A stretch of 64,000 bases of DNA, from contig NZ_CP121647.1 in NCBI RefSeq assembly GCF_029714305.1, positions 2,562,501-2,626,500 on the forward strand, written 5' to 3'. A program made the position numbers and the translations under genes. Positions 26,460 through 35,958 of this stretch are shown one piece after another. The notes beneath the pieces were generated by a model. The model had not been told where the DNA came from. It saw only the letters and a program-made list of their open reading frames with translations, and did no database searches. Source of the stretch: Bradyrhizobium sp. CB3481 (GTDB lineage: Bacteria; Pseudomonadota; Alphaproteobacteria; Rhizobiales; Xanthobacteraceae). Within the stretch, counting starts at the first letter, position 1. Every line of letters begins with the position of its first letter.

Positions 26460-26608
26460 GCGGCAGAAGGGCCCGGCCCAACGCCTTCATATTTTAGTGC
26501 AACCAATTGAACCCGCTACGAGTTAGCAGACACTGTCACAATATTGAAGAATTGCTGGTCCAGCTTTCAATGTCGTGCTTAAATTCGTGTCAGCCTTGAG
26601 GAAATTTG

Positions 26609-28195
26609 ATGAGAGCTGAAGGCCTTAGAACGGTACGGCGTATCCTGTGCGTCTTCCCGCGCTATACGTCTTCTTTCGGTACGTTCGAGCACGCTTATCC
26701 CCTGACCGACGGCGTCCAGGCGTTCATGCCGCCGCAGGGCCTTCTCTTGATCGCGGCCTATCTTCCGGCGAACTGGCCGGTCCGCTTCGTCGACGAGAAT
26801 ATTCGCCCTGCCTCCAGGGAGGATTTCGAATGGGCGGAGGCGGTGTTCGTCAGCGGCATGCACATTCAGCGCCAGCAGATGAACGATATCTGCCGCCGCG
26901 CGCACGCCTTCAATCTCGCCGTGGCCATCGGCGGACCGTCGGTAAGCGCGTGTCCGGATTATTATCCCTCGTTCGACTATCTCCATGTCGGCGAACTCGG
27001 CGACGCCACCAACGAACTACTCGCGCGTCTGGCGGATGATCCCTCGCGCCCGGCGCAGCAGGTGGTGCTGAAGACCAATGACCGGCTGTCGATGACCGAG
27101 TTTCCGATCCCGGCCTACGAGCTGGCGGAAGTGAAAAAATATCTGCTCGGCAGCATCCAGTTTTCCAGCGGCTGTCCCTATCAGTGCGAGTTCTGCGACA
27201 TTCCCGGCCTCTACGGACGCAACCCGCGCCTGAAGACGCCTGAGCAGATCGTTGCCGAACTGGACCGCTTACGCGAATGCGGCATGACCGACACGATCTA
27301 TTTCGTCGACGACAATTTCATCGGCAACCGCAAGGCTGCGCTGGACCTGCTGCCGCATCTGATCGAATGGCAGAAGCGGACCGGCTACGTCGTGCGGCTG
27401 GCTTGCGAGGCGACGCTGAACATTGCCAAGCGGCCCGAGATCCTGGAGAAGATGCGCGAGGCGCAGTTCGTCACCGTGTTTTGCGGCATCGAGACGCCGG
27501 ATCCGGATGCGCTGCACGCAATGCACAAGGACCACAACATGATGGTCCCGATTCTCGAAGGTATCCAGACCATCAATTCCTACGGCATGGAGGTCGTCTC
27601 CGGCATTCTCATGGGGCTCGATACCGATAAGCCGGGCACCGCGGATGCGCTGCTCAAGTTCGTCGATGACTCGCGGATTCCACTGCTGACGATCAATCTG
27701 CTGCAAGCGCTGCCGAAGACGCCGCTGTGGGATCGGTTGGAGCGCGAAGGACGCCTGGTCGACGACGACGGCCGCGATTCCAACGTCGAATTCCTGATGC
27801 CCTATGAGGAAGTCATCAGCTCCTGGAAGCGATGTATGGAGATCGCCTACGAGCCGGCGAAGCTGTTCGCGCGCTATCAGTATCAATGCGAATATACCTA
27901 CGCCAACCGTATCAAGGTGCCGGTTGCGCCCGAGATGAAGAGCTGGAGCAACATCCGCCGCGCGCTGATCATGCTGCGCAACATCTTCTGGCAGGTCGGC
28001 GTGCTCGGCGATTACAGGCGCGTGTTCTGGAAGTTCGCATTTGGGCGGCTCCGGCGCGGCGATATCGAGGGGTTCATCGGCTCCGCTACCATTGCGCATC
28101 ATCTGATCAAGTTCGCGCGTGCCGCATCCGGTGGCCAGCAGAACGCGTCCAACTACTCGATCCGCCTGCGCGAGGCCTCTGTCCCTGCCGAGTAG
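26609..28195 (+). CDS. hpnP: B12-binding radical SAM protein, probable hopanoid C-2 methylase
   Basis: This 528-residue protein has an N-terminal cobalamin-binding-type domain (residues 8-150, ILCVFPRYTSSFGTFEHAYP and IGGPSVSACPDYYP). A radical SAM barrel follows, with the 4Fe-4S triad C189-x3-C193-x2-C196 in SGCPYQCEFCDIPGLYGRNP, and then a DUF4070-like C-terminal region. The sequence and domain order match HpnP, which methylates C-2 of hopanoids with SAM and methylcobalamin. The ATG at 26609 has gaggaaa upstream. The rest of the hopanoid locus begins about 3 kb downstream. The main alternative is another member of the same B12-radical SAM family acting on a different lipid. Confidence 0.8.
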   Translation: MRAEGLRTVRRILCVFPRYTSSFGTFEHAYPLTDGVQAFMPPQGLLLIAAYLPANWPVRFVDENIRPASREDFEWAEAVFVSGMHIQRQQMNDICRRAHAFNLAVAIGGPSVSACPDYYPSFDYLHVGELGDATNELLARLADDPSRPAQQVVLKTNDRLSMTEFPIPAYELAEVKKYLLGSIQFSSGCPYQCEFCDIPGLYGRNPRLKTPEQIVAELDRLRECGMTDTIYFVDDNFIGNRKAALDLLPHLIEWQKRTGYVVRLACEATLNIAKRPEILEKMREAQFVTVFCGIETPDPDALHAMHKDHNMMVPILEGIQTINSYGMEVVSGILMGLDTDKPGTADALLKFVDDSRIPLLTINLLQALPKTPLWDRLEREGRLVDDDGRDSNVEFLMPYEEVISSWKRCMEIAYEPAKLFARYQYQCEYTYANRIKVPVAPEMKSWSNIRRALIMLRNIFWQVGVLGDYRRVFWKFAFGRLRRGDIEGFIGSATIAHHLIKFARAASGGQQNASNYSIRLREASVPAE

Positions 28196-28201
28196 CAAAA
28201 G

Positions 28202-28972
28202 ATGAAAACGCCGGCGCCGCCGTCACGCCCGCTCGAAGCCCTGCGGGAGCTGACGCCGGCGCGCGTCGGGCTCGGCCGCTCCGGCGCCAGCATGCCGACC
28301 GAGGCGCTGCTCGCCTTCACGCTCGATCATGCCCGGGCGCGCGACGCCGTTCACGCCGTCTTCGATGGGCAGCGCCTCGTCATGGAGTTGGGTGGTCTCG
28401 GCCTTGAAGTGAGGACGGTTTCCAGCCAGGCGCGTAACCGGCGCGACTATCTGCGTCGTCCCGATCTCGGTCGCATGCTCGATGCGGACTCGCGTCGCGC
28501 GTTGGAGAAGCCGGGCGGCGCAGGCAAGATTGCGATCGTGATCGGCGATGGCCTCTCGCCGGTGGCCGTCAATATGCATGCGGTCGAACTGGTTCGTCAG
28601 CTTGTGCCGCGCCTGACGGAGGCGGGTGTTCCGTGCGGCCCTGTCGTGGTCGCCTCGGGGGCGCGCGTCGCGCTGGGCGACGAGATCGGCGCCGTGCTCG
28701 GCGCGCGGATGGTGGTGATGTTGATCGGCGAGCGGCCCGGCCTGTCGGCGCCCGACAGCCTCGGCGCCTACCTGACCTTTGCGCCGCGCATCGGCCTTAC
28801 CGATGAGAAACGCAACTGCGTGTCCAACATCCACGGCGCGGGGCTGGGCTATGACGAAGCCGCCTTCAAGATAGCTTGGTTGGTGCGTGAGGGCATCGCG
28901 CGCGAGGTGACCGGCGTCGCGCTGAAGGACGAGAGCGGAACCGCGCTGATAGCCGCCAAGCCCCGCGATTGA
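28202..28972 (+). CDS. eutC: Ethanolamine ammonia-lyase small subunit
   Basis: This 256-residue protein matches EutC, which holds the adenosylcobalamin cofactor. Recognisable blocks are [20 protein letters not shown] near the start, [18 protein letters not shown], the cobalamin-contact region [32 protein letters not shown] and the C-terminal [16 protein letters not shown]. It starts six bases after the hpnP stop, so the three genes eutB, hpnP and eutC are probably one transcript. The EutB and EutC ends look intact, so the interposed gene has not disrupted either subunit. Confidence 0.95.
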   Translation: MKTPAPPSRPLEALRELTPARVGLGRSGASMPTEALLAFTLDHARARDAVHAVFDGQRLVMELGGLGLEVRTVSSQARNRRDYLRRPDLGRMLDADSRRALEKPGGAGKIAIVIGDGLSPVAVNMHAVELVRQLVPRLTEAGVPCGPVVVASGARVALGDEIGAVLGARMVVMLIGERPGLSAPDSLGAYLTFAPRIGLTDEKRNCVSNIHGAGLGYDEAAFKIAWLVREGIAREVTGVALKDESGTALIAAKPRD

Positions 28973-29064
28973 AGGACCGAAAACGTTCCGGCCTGTGGCC
29001 GCGCTGCCGTTGTGAGCCAATTCGCGCCTGATATAAGCGGGCGAGAAGCGGGCAGGGACAGGCG

Positions 29065-31086
29065 ATGGAGAAGACGGGGGCACGACCGACGGCCGCAAGC
29101 AAGCCTGCGATTGCTGACGCATTCCGGCTCGATATCAACGCGCTCCGCGCGTTATCGGTGGTCGCTGTCCTCGGCTTTCACTTCAAGATACCGGGTTTTG
29201 CTGGCGGCTTTGTCGGCGTCGATGTCTTCCTGGTGATCACCGGCTATCTCATGACGGCGAAGGTGCTGAACGAGCTGAAGCTCGGCCGATTTTCGCCGTG
29301 GACTTTCTGGATGATGCGGATGCGCCGGATCTATCCTGCGCTCGCGGTGCTCACCATTGCGTCAGTCATCGTCGGCTGGTTCGTGACCCTGCCGGCCGAA
29401 TATCTGCGGCACCTGCTCCAGGCACTATCGGCGCTGACCTTGTTGTCGAACTTCGCCTTCAAGAGCGACAGCGGCTATTTCGCCATGGCGGCCCAGACCA
29501 AGCCGCTGCTTCACACCTGGTCGCTTTCGCTGGAATGGCAGTTCTATTTCTTCATGCCGTTGATCGTTGGCCTGGTGTGGCGGCTTGCCTCGCGCTCCAC
29601 GTCGGGGATCACTGCGGTGATCGTGACGCTGCAGATCTTCGCTGCCCTGTCATTGGCGTGGTGTCTGTGGGCAAGCGAGCAGGATGCAACGGGCTCATCC
29701 TACTTCTCGCTGCAGGCGAGAGCCTGGGAGCCGCTGGCTGGCGGATTGATCGCCGCAGCAGAGGTCCGGCGCCGATCCGAAGGATCAGCCGGTCGCTCCT
29801 GGCTGCAATCGCCGGTCGCTGCGCTCGCAGGCTGGGCGCTGGTCGCCGGCTGCGTCGTCTATCCCTTGCCTGAAGCGCGATGGCCCGGCTTGCTCACGAT
29901 CCTGCCGATCCTGGGCTCGGCCATCATCATTGCGGCCCGACAGGGGAGCCACGAAGCCGGTTTGCTGGGGGCGGCTGCGATCCAGCGCGTCGGCGACTGG
30001 TCCTATTCGATCTATCTTTGGCATTGGCCGGTCTGGGTTTTTGCACTGAGCTGGCTATCCGTGCGCGGGTATGGCGTGGGCCCCACGCAGAAAACGTTGA
30101 TGGTGCTCATCTCGCTGGCGCTCGGCGCGATCTCCTATCGCTATGTCGAACAGCCCTTCAGAATTCGAAAGGATTTGTGGACGCCGCGCAGGCTGCTGGG
30201 AGCATCCATCGTCTCGTTCACGCTGTTGGCAGGCTTCGTATCGCTGACTTTCCTCAATAAGGGTTTTCCGGGCAGGCTGCCGGAATATCTGTTGTCCGCC
30301 GAACTGGCGAGAAGAACCAGCACACCGCGGGACGAGTGCTTCAGAAATGCCAACTCCACCAAGAAGGCGGCCGAGGCCTATTGCAGCTTCGGCAGCGCGC
30401 CGGCCGCCGGCAAGCCGACTGCGATCCTGTGGGGTGATTCCTATGCCAACCAGTATCTCGAGCCGATTTCGGCGGCGGCGCTCGACAACGGCATCCATGG
30501 CTTGATCGCGACCCAGAGCGCATGCAGGGCCTTCGTCGACGACGACGCTGCATACGCGGACGATCAGCCGCCATGCCGGCAGTTCAACCGCGCGACGCTC
30601 GCCTTCGTGTTGGCGCAGGCCGGGCCAAACATTGTCGTGCTCAACAGCAACGGGAGTGGCGGGGCCGAGATGTCCGCCCTGGCGGAACGCCTGTTGTCGG
30701 CAGGCAAGACCGTCGTCGTGATTATGCCGCTACTGGAGATCGGCTTCGACCTGCCGCAGCGCTGGATCGAAAACCAGATCCGCGCCGGCAAGGCGATCAG
30801 CGAATGGAAGGTTGAGGCTGGCCCCGCCATTACCAGAAGCGCCTTCCGGGAGGAGATCGCGCACGCGTTGGATCGGTATCGGGATAGTCCCCACCTCATC
30901 AAGGTCGATCCGCTGCCTGTCGTCTGCGAGCAGGGCTATTGCTACCTGATCCGGGACGGGCATGCCAATTTTCGCGATGCCGCCCATATCTCCAACGTCA
31001 ATGCGCTCCAGTATCGCGGCCTGTTCGACGCTGCGTTCCGCGCGGCGCTGCGCGGGCGGACCGAAGCCGAGAAGAAGAAAGACTGA
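29065..31086 (+). CDS. Acyltransferase-3 / SGNH-hydrolase membrane protein (OafA-like)
   Basis: The 673-residue product has an N-terminal acyltransferase-3 domain of about ten membrane helices (DINALRALSVVAVLGFHFKI; FVGVDVFLVITGYLMTAKVL; the HTWSLSLEWQFYFFMP block). A periplasmic SGNH-like domain follows, with the serine block ILWGDSYANQY and a late DAAHISNVNA carrying the possible Asp/His. This fusion is known from enzymes that O-acylate cell-surface glycans. It sits between eutC and an RND exporter, upstream of the hopanoid core genes. It could acylate lipopolysaccharide or another envelope lipid. A link to the hopanoid-bearing lipid A reported from Bradyrhizobium is only an inference. Confidence 0.82.
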   Translation: MEKTGARPTAASKPAIADAFRLDINALRALSVVAVLGFHFKIPGFAGGFVGVDVFLVITGYLMTAKVLNELKLGRFSPWTFWMMRMRRIYPALAVLTIASVIVGWFVTLPAEYLRHLLQALSALTLLSNFAFKSDSGYFAMAAQTKPLLHTWSLSLEWQFYFFMPLIVGLVWRLASRSTSGITAVIVTLQIFAALSLAWCLWASEQDATGSSYFSLQARAWEPLAGGLIAAAEVRRRSEGSAGRSWLQSPVAALAGWALVAGCVVYPLPEARWPGLLTILPILGSAIIIAARQGSHEAGLLGAAAIQRVGDWSYSIYLWHWPVWVFALSWLSVRGYGVGPTQKTLMVLISLALGAISYRYVEQPFRIRKDLWTPRRLLGASIVSFTLLAGFVSLTFLNKGFPGRLPEYLLSAELARRTSTPRDECFRNANSTKKAAEAYCSFGSAPAAGKPTAILWGDSYANQYLEPISAAALDNGIHGLIATQSACRAFVDDDAAYADDQPPCRQFNRATLAFVLAQAGPNIVVLNSNGSGGAEMSALAERLLSAGKTVVVIMPLLEIGFDLPQRWIENQIRAGKAISEWKVEAGPAITRSAFREEIAHALDRYRDSPHLIKVDPLPVVCEQGYCYLIRDGHANFRDAAHISNVNALQYRGLFDAAFRAALRGRTEAEKKKD

Positions 31087-31453
31087 GCGCCGTGCCAGTT
31101 CGGGACGCGGGTTTTCAGGGGCGAGTTTCTTCCCGAAAAATTGACCCGAGGGTGCTGTGCCGTTCCGCTGCCACCGGCATTGGCCTCGCCATGGGCGCGC
31201 CGCCAACCGGTGGGTTTACGGGTGTGGCAAATCAGAGACTTAACGGCGATTTTCGTCATGTTCAGGCCGATTTGCCCGGCCTGGTGTGCTTGCCCGATGG
31301 GGTTCGGCCCTGTAAAACGGCGGCCGTTGAATTTACCGCGTGATTTCAAGGGCTAGCGCCCATTTCGAATTGGGCCGCCAAAGCCGTATTCGCGCCACCA
31401 AACTGCATAGAACCAAGCTGCACAAACAGGCCGACGTGAGAACTGGACAGGGT
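31087..31453. other. Intergenic region, no gene seen
   Basis: These 367 bases between the acyltransferase and the MMPL exporter hold no supported gene. The downstream frame is open back to 31340, but an arginine/lysine-rich extension there looks non-native. A promoter for the exporter is likely but not identifiable by eye. Confidence 0.4.
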
Positions 31454-33844
31454 ATGCTCGACAAGAACTCCGAAAGTCGCGTCCACGTCGCAGCCATCGA
31501 GGAGCCGCCGCCGGGCAAGAGCATCGCCTTCGGGCTCGAGCGCATGGGCCTGATCGCGGTCAAGGCGCCGATCCTGTCCATGATCATCCTGGCCGTGCTG
31601 ATCGTCGGGGCTCTGTTCGGCATCGAGCGGATCAAGATCGACGACTCCTTAAGCCAGTTGTTCCGCTCCGATTCCAAGGACTACAAGCAATATGAGGCCG
31701 TGACCAAGCGCTTCCCGGCGACCGAATTCGACGTGCTGGTTGTGGTCGAGGGCAAGACGCTGCTGGCCCGCGAGAACCTCGAAAAGCTCCGCGACATGGT
31801 CACCGACCTGCAGCTGATCGAGGGTGTGCGCGGTCTGGTCTCGCTCTTTTCGGCGCGGCAGGCGCCCGAGCCCGGCAAGCTGCCGGCGGCGCTGTTCCCG
31901 CCCGAACTGCCGCAGGGCGCGGCCTACGACAGGTTCGCCGAAACCGTCAAAACCAACGAGATCATCCGCGGCAAATTGTTGTCGGAAGACGGCACGCTGG
32001 CGCTGATCGTATTGTCGCTAGAGCCGAAGATCGTTTCCTCCAACGAACTCGGCAAGGTGATCGGCGAGATCAGGAAGATCATGGCCGAGGATCTTTCCGG
32101 CAGCGGGCTCAACGCGCAGCTTTCCGGCGTGCCCGTCATGCAGCTGGAGATCCGCAACGCGGTCAAGCGCGACGGGCTGACCTACAACATCCTGGGCATT
32201 CTCGCCGGCTGCATCATCGCGATCATCTTCTTCCGCAAGATATCGTTCATGGTGGTCGCGGCCTTCCCGCCGATCATCGCGATCCTGCTTGCGCTCGGCG
32301 GCCTCGGCTGGGCCGGCTTCAACCTCAATATGTTCCTGAACGTGATGACGCCGCTCATCATGGTGATCAGCTTCTCGGACTCGATGCAGCTGACCTTTGC
32401 GGCGCGCGACCGCCTGATCGCGGGGCAGGACAAGATCACTGCCTTCAAAAACGCGGTGCTGGTGGTAGGCCCGGCCTGCGTGCTCACCCACGGAACCGCG
32501 GGCATCTCCTTCATCGCCCTACAGTTCTCCGATTCCGAGCTGATCCGCAAATTTGGCGAGGCGGGCCTTGCCGCCACCATCATCGCGCTGGTCGCCGTGC
32601 TGTCGCTGGTGCCGGTGTTCGGCGTGCTGTTCGTCCGCAACGAGAAGATCTTTGCGGTCAAGTTCCAGAGCGCCGATGCCGGCGTGCAGGCGCTGCGCAA
32701 TTTCTGTTACTGGATCGCGGTGCGCATGGTCGGCCGTCCCGGGCTGTTCAGCCTGCTCGCGTTGGCCCTCGTGGCGGGTCTCGGCATCATTTACGCCACG
32801 CTCGAGCCGCGCTATCGCCTGGCCGATCAGGTGCCGGACAAACGCCAGGCCGTGGCGGCATCCGGCCGTCTTGATGCCAAGCTCACCGGCGCCAATCCGA
32901 TCGATGTGCTGATCGAATTCCCCAAGGGCGCCTCGCTCTATGCGCCGGATACGCTGAAGACGATCGCGGAAGTTCACGCCATGGTCGAGAAGTCGGCCGG
33001 CGTCGGCAACGTCTGGTCGCTGGAAACGCTGCGCCGCTGGCTCGCTGAGAAAGCCGGCAGCAGCGACGTCGCGACGCTGAAGGAATATGTCAGCGTGATA
33101 CCCGAGCATCTGGTGCGCCGCTTCATCTCGGCCGACCAGGATGCGGTGGTGGTCTCGGGCCGCGTGCCCGATCTCGATTCGAGCGAAATCCTTCCCGTGG
33201 TCGACAAGCTCGACAAGGCGCTCGACAAGGTGAGGGCCGAGCATCCCGGCTTCGAGATCGCGGTCACCGGCCTGTCGGCGATCGCGGCGCGCAATAGCGC
33301 CAACATGATCTCAAAGCTCAATCACGGCCTCACGATCGAGTTCCTGCTGGTTGCGATCTTCATCGGCCTCGCATTCCGCTCGGTCGTCGTGATGTTCTCG
33401 TGCATCCTGCCGGGCATTTTCCCGGTCGTCGCATCGGGCACGGTGCTCTGGATACTGGGCGAGGGGCTGCAGTTCGCCAGCGTCGTCGCGCTCACGGTGT
33501 CATTCGGCCTTGGCCTTTCAGCCACCATCCACTTCCTCAACCGCTTGCGGCTGGAGAGCAAGCCGGGCGTCAGTTCAGGACTGGCGGTCGAGCGCGCCAC
33601 CGTGCTGGTCGGCCCGGCGCTGATCCTGACCACGGTGGTGCTGGCCTGCGGCCTTGTCGTCACCGTGTTCTCCGACCTGCCGTCGCTGCGGCTGTTCGGC
33701 TGGCTCAGCGCGTTCTCGATGATCGCGGCCCTGGTCGCGGACCTCTTCATCCTGCGGCCCACCTCGATGTTCCTGATCAACCTGTCGGAAAAGATCCGCG
33801 GCGTCAGTCACGCCACGCCGGCGGAGAACAAGGCTGCGGAATAA
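31454..33844 (+). CDS. MMPL/RND-family exporter
   Basis: This 796-residue protein has the double RND layout. A first membrane helix (KAPILSMIILAVLIVGALFG) leads to a periplasmic domain, then a cluster of five or six helices starting at TYNILGILAGCIIAIIFFRK. The second half repeats this: a helix (LFSLLALALVAGLGIIY), a periplasmic domain and a final helix cluster. The helix phrase FSDSMQLTFAARDR carries acidic residues that may serve proton coupling. It is of the sterol/hopanoid-exporter size class and resembles HpnN in layout, but true hpnN is at 44835. It may carry a lipid to the outer membrane, with substrate unknown. The ATG at 31454 is preferred over more upstream starts. Confidence 0.8.
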   Translation: MLDKNSESRVHVAAIEEPPPGKSIAFGLERMGLIAVKAPILSMIILAVLIVGALFGIERIKIDDSLSQLFRSDSKDYKQYEAVTKRFPATEFDVLVVVEGKTLLARENLEKLRDMVTDLQLIEGVRGLVSLFSARQAPEPGKLPAALFPPELPQGAAYDRFAETVKTNEIIRGKLLSEDGTLALIVLSLEPKIVSSNELGKVIGEIRKIMAEDLSGSGLNAQLSGVPVMQLEIRNAVKRDGLTYNILGILAGCIIAIIFFRKISFMVVAAFPPIIAILLALGGLGWAGFNLNMFLNVMTPLIMVISFSDSMQLTFAARDRLIAGQDKITAFKNAVLVVGPACVLTHGTAGISFIALQFSDSELIRKFGEAGLAATIIALVAVLSLVPVFGVLFVRNEKIFAVKFQSADAGVQALRNFCYWIAVRMVGRPGLFSLLALALVAGLGIIYATLEPRYRLADQVPDKRQAVAASGRLDAKLTGANPIDVLIEFPKGASLYAPDTLKTIAEVHAMVEKSAGVGNVWSLETLRRWLAEKAGSSDVATLKEYVSVIPEHLVRRFISADQDAVVVSGRVPDLDSSEILPVVDKLDKALDKVRAEHPGFEIAVTGLSAIAARNSANMISKLNHGLTIEFLLVAIFIGLAFRSVVVMFSCILPGIFPVVASGTVLWILGEGLQFASVVALTVSFGLGLSATIHFLNRLRLESKPGVSSGLAVERATVLVGPALILTTVVLACGLVVTVFSDLPSLRLFGWLSAFSMIAALVADLFILRPTSMFLINLSEKIRGVSHATPAENKAAE

Positions 33845-33905
33845 CTGCGGCTGCTCATCAAATAATGGCTTGCCGGCCAACGGCGTGGCGACACGGGGCT
33901 GAGGA

Positions 33906-34964
33906 ATGACGTCTGCAGGACTAGTCACACCACGTGCAGCAGATGCCGCCGCCTACCGCGCGGTCGAACACATCTATCATTCCTATCTCACCGGGCTGAT
34001 CCTGATGCTGGCCTCGCGGGCCGGAAGCCTGCGCGCGGCGGAGGTGGTGTTTCGCACCTTCCGGCGCCAGCAATTGGCGCGCTTTCTGCCGGGATTGAAG
34101 AAGCTCGGCCTCGACCAGCTTCCGCATGCGGTCGCCTGCGCGCAATATCACTATTTGTCGAACCAGGTCGGCGGTGTGAAGGTCGAGTATGTCTATGAGA
34201 GCGACACCAAGGCCTGGGTGCGCTATCCGCCGCCGCGCTGGATCTGGTCGGGCACCGCGATCTGCGGCATCCCGTCAGACGTGTCGCGGGCGATGCTGCG
34301 CGGATGGCACGCCAACAATGGCGTCGTGCTCGGCAATCCCAGGCTCGGCTTCGTTTGCACCGGCCAGACCGTCGACGGCCAGCCGGGACTGGAGGGTTAT
34401 TACAAAGAGTGGGATCGCGATCTCGCGCCCGAGGAGCGGCTGCAGTTCTCGCCGGGCGAACGCTGCCCGCCATTCCGCGCCGATCTCGCGCCGCGCCTGC
34501 CCGGGAATGCCTGGCCGGAGGAACGGCTGCAGAAGGTGCTGCGCAACTACGCGATGGAGTACATCACTTCGATCGTGCCGGAGACGATCAACGTGCTCGG
34601 CCCGGAGGAGGGCGGTCACCTCGCCGGCGCCGCGGCCCGGCTCGTCGGCATGCACACTTTCGACGAAGTCGCTGCGATGCTCGGCGGTGTGGAAGCGGGA
34701 GCGGTGGGGTTCGCAAAGGCGTTCGCGCGGCTGGCCCGCGGGCAGGATGACGATGCGGAATTACAGATCGAAGGCGCAAGCGCGACGGTGCGTCAGACCT
34801 CATGGCGCCTGATGGCGGAGCGCGAGGCGCTGTCGCCTGCCGTGTTCGACGCCTGGAATGAATTATGGGTCGGCGCGGCGCTGGCGCATGATCGCTTCAT
34901 GCGGGTCGAGCTGATCGAGCGTCGCGACCGCGGCGATCCCTGCTGGCAGTGGAAATTCGGCTGA
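33906..34964 (+). CDS. Unknown soluble protein within the hopanoid region
   Basis: I do not confidently recognise this 352-residue protein. It has no signal peptide and is rich in aromatic residues and histidines. Notable segments are CAQYHYLSNQVGGVKVEYVY, IWSGTAICGIPSDVSRAML, NVLGPEEGGHLAGAAARLVG and the C-terminal RVELIERRDRGDPCWQWKFG. The last pattern, a charged loop followed by PCxWxF at the very end, faintly recalls the L-2-aminothiazoline-carboxylate-hydrolase-like fold, but that is weak. The start ATG has gagg upstream. It is 61 bases after the exporter gene in the same direction, so the two may act together. It is followed by a hairpin that serves the opposite strand. Confidence 0.6.
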   Translation: MTSAGLVTPRAADAAAYRAVEHIYHSYLTGLILMLASRAGSLRAAEVVFRTFRRQQLARFLPGLKKLGLDQLPHAVACAQYHYLSNQVGGVKVEYVYESDTKAWVRYPPPRWIWSGTAICGIPSDVSRAMLRGWHANNGVVLGNPRLGFVCTGQTVDGQPGLEGYYKEWDRDLAPEERLQFSPGERCPPFRADLAPRLPGNAWPEERLQKVLRNYAMEYITSIVPETINVLGPEEGGHLAGAAARLVGMHTFDEVAAMLGGVEAGAVGFAKAFARLARGQDDDAELQIEGASATVRQTSWRLMAEREALSPAVFDAWNELWVGAALAHDRFMRVELIERRDRGDPCWQWKFG

Positions 34965-34967
34965 TCT

Positions 34968-34999
34968 CAAAACAAAAGGCAGCGCTATTGCGCTGCCTT
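34968..34999 (-). terminator. Rho-independent terminator of the minus-strand secreted-protein gene
   Basis: A perfect 10-base stem aaggcagcgc / gcgctgcctt with loop tatt (34976-34999) is followed, on the minus strand, by a T-rich run read from the plus-strand caaaacaaaa. It lies 25 bases beyond the minus-strand stop codon. Confidence 0.75.
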
Positions 35000-35023
35000 G
35001 AAGCGTTTGGATGGAGCGGCGTA

Positions 35024-35527
35024 TCAGGTCTTGGTCATCGTGATCTTGACGCCGCGGATCTCGCCCTTGGAATCGATCTGCACGGTCTGCTTGTTGCCGT
35101 TGGTGCGCAGGTTGAGGTTGGCTGCAAAGCCTGAGGCTTCGACGAACACCTCGATCTGGCCGCCGCCGGCGGTGCCCTGCAGGTTGCCGAAGATGTTCCG
35201 GCTCTTCTCGCTCCAGTTGCCGGAGATGCGCTCGCCCTGGCTGGTGACGTCGCTCGACAGGTCGAACTTGTAGCTGTCGCTGGCGCAGTGCAGGTTCTGC
35301 TTCAGGCCAAGCCCGTTGGCATTGACCTTGTAGTCAGCCTTGCAGCGGATGTTCTCGGTGGTGCCGTTGGAGAGTGCGACCGTGCCCGTGCCGCTCCAGT
35401 TTCCGTCGAAGCCGGCGAACGGTCCGACCGCCTGGGCATGGCTTGCGGTGACCGACAACATCAGCGCGGCGCCGACGCCGGCCGCTGCCAAAGCCTGACC
35501 GAGCAAGCTGGAACCAAAGAGTTTCAT
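35024..35527 (-). CDS. Small secreted/periplasmic protein of unknown function
   Basis: This 167-residue protein begins with a clear Sec signal peptide (MKLFGSSLLGQALAAAGVGA... ending in ASHAQA). The mature part, about 130 residues, starts FAGFDGNWSGTGTVALSNGT and is predicted by eye to be mostly beta strands with alternating polar and hydrophobic residues, ending in EIRGVKITMTKT. The ATG at 35527 gives the best signal peptide; another ATG at 35542 would add five residues. Bradyrhizobia have similar small beta-rich exported proteins of unknown role. It has its own terminator downstream and faces away from the Cys-rich gene. Confidence 0.7.
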   Translation of the reverse strand: MKLFGSSLLGQALAAAGVGAALMLSVTASHAQAVGPFAGFDGNWSGTGTVALSNGTTENIRCKADYKVNANGLGLKQNLHCASDSYKFDLSSDVTSQGERISGNWSEKSRNIFGNLQGTAGGGQIEVFVEASGFAANLNLRTNGNKQTVQIDSKGEIRGVKITMTKT

Positions 35528-35958
35528 CGTGATTTTTCCCATCAAATAGACGTGTCTGCAAAGATACGTCTCGCCGCATCGAAGATTTAGTGTTCCCGCA
35601 GTATCTTAGGTTCAAATGACGGCGATGCCGTTTCCGCCGGTCGTAGCAGAGAAATGGGCACCCGCCGGATGGAATCAATCATTCACATCGGCTCCGTCGC
35701 CGCAGCATCTAGCTTTGCGCCACATCGCCTGCAACATCGAATTGCCGGACATCTGTGGCAAAAATACACGTTAAATATCAGTCGGTTATTTTACGTGCTA
35801 ATGCCGCGGTAGATGTCGCCGTAAATTTGACCGCATTTACCATGCTTGTCCTTGGCTCGCTGCTGCGCTACGCGGCGCCTGCCATCCAAACAAATCCGTT
35901 CCGGCGATGCCGAAGCGCTCCTCGGGAACAGGATTTCTTGCTGCCGAAATGAAGGAAT
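35528..35958. promoter_or_regulatory. Divergent intergenic region with AT-rich segment
   Basis: These 431 bases separate two divergent genes for exported proteins. An AT-rich stretch at about 35757-35845 includes a dyad gtaaat-ttgaccgc-atttac at 35821-35840. It probably carries promoters for both genes. No supported gene was found; short plus-strand open frames lack a ribosome site. Confidence 0.4.

Noticed and set aside
26460..26608. EcfG-type (ggaac-N16/17-cgtt) promoter before hpnP
   Set aside because: General-stress control of hpnP was expected from related species, but no ggaac...gtt pair with suitable spacing is present in this gap.
30942..31349. Minus-strand open frame spanning the end of the acyltransferase gene
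   Set aside because: It overlaps the SGNH domain codons, which carry the DAAH block on the plus strand, and shows no domain of its own.
35755..35952. 65-residue plus-strand open frame before the Cys-rich gene
   Set aside because: No start signal and no conserved feature; it lies in the AT-rich promoter-like segment.
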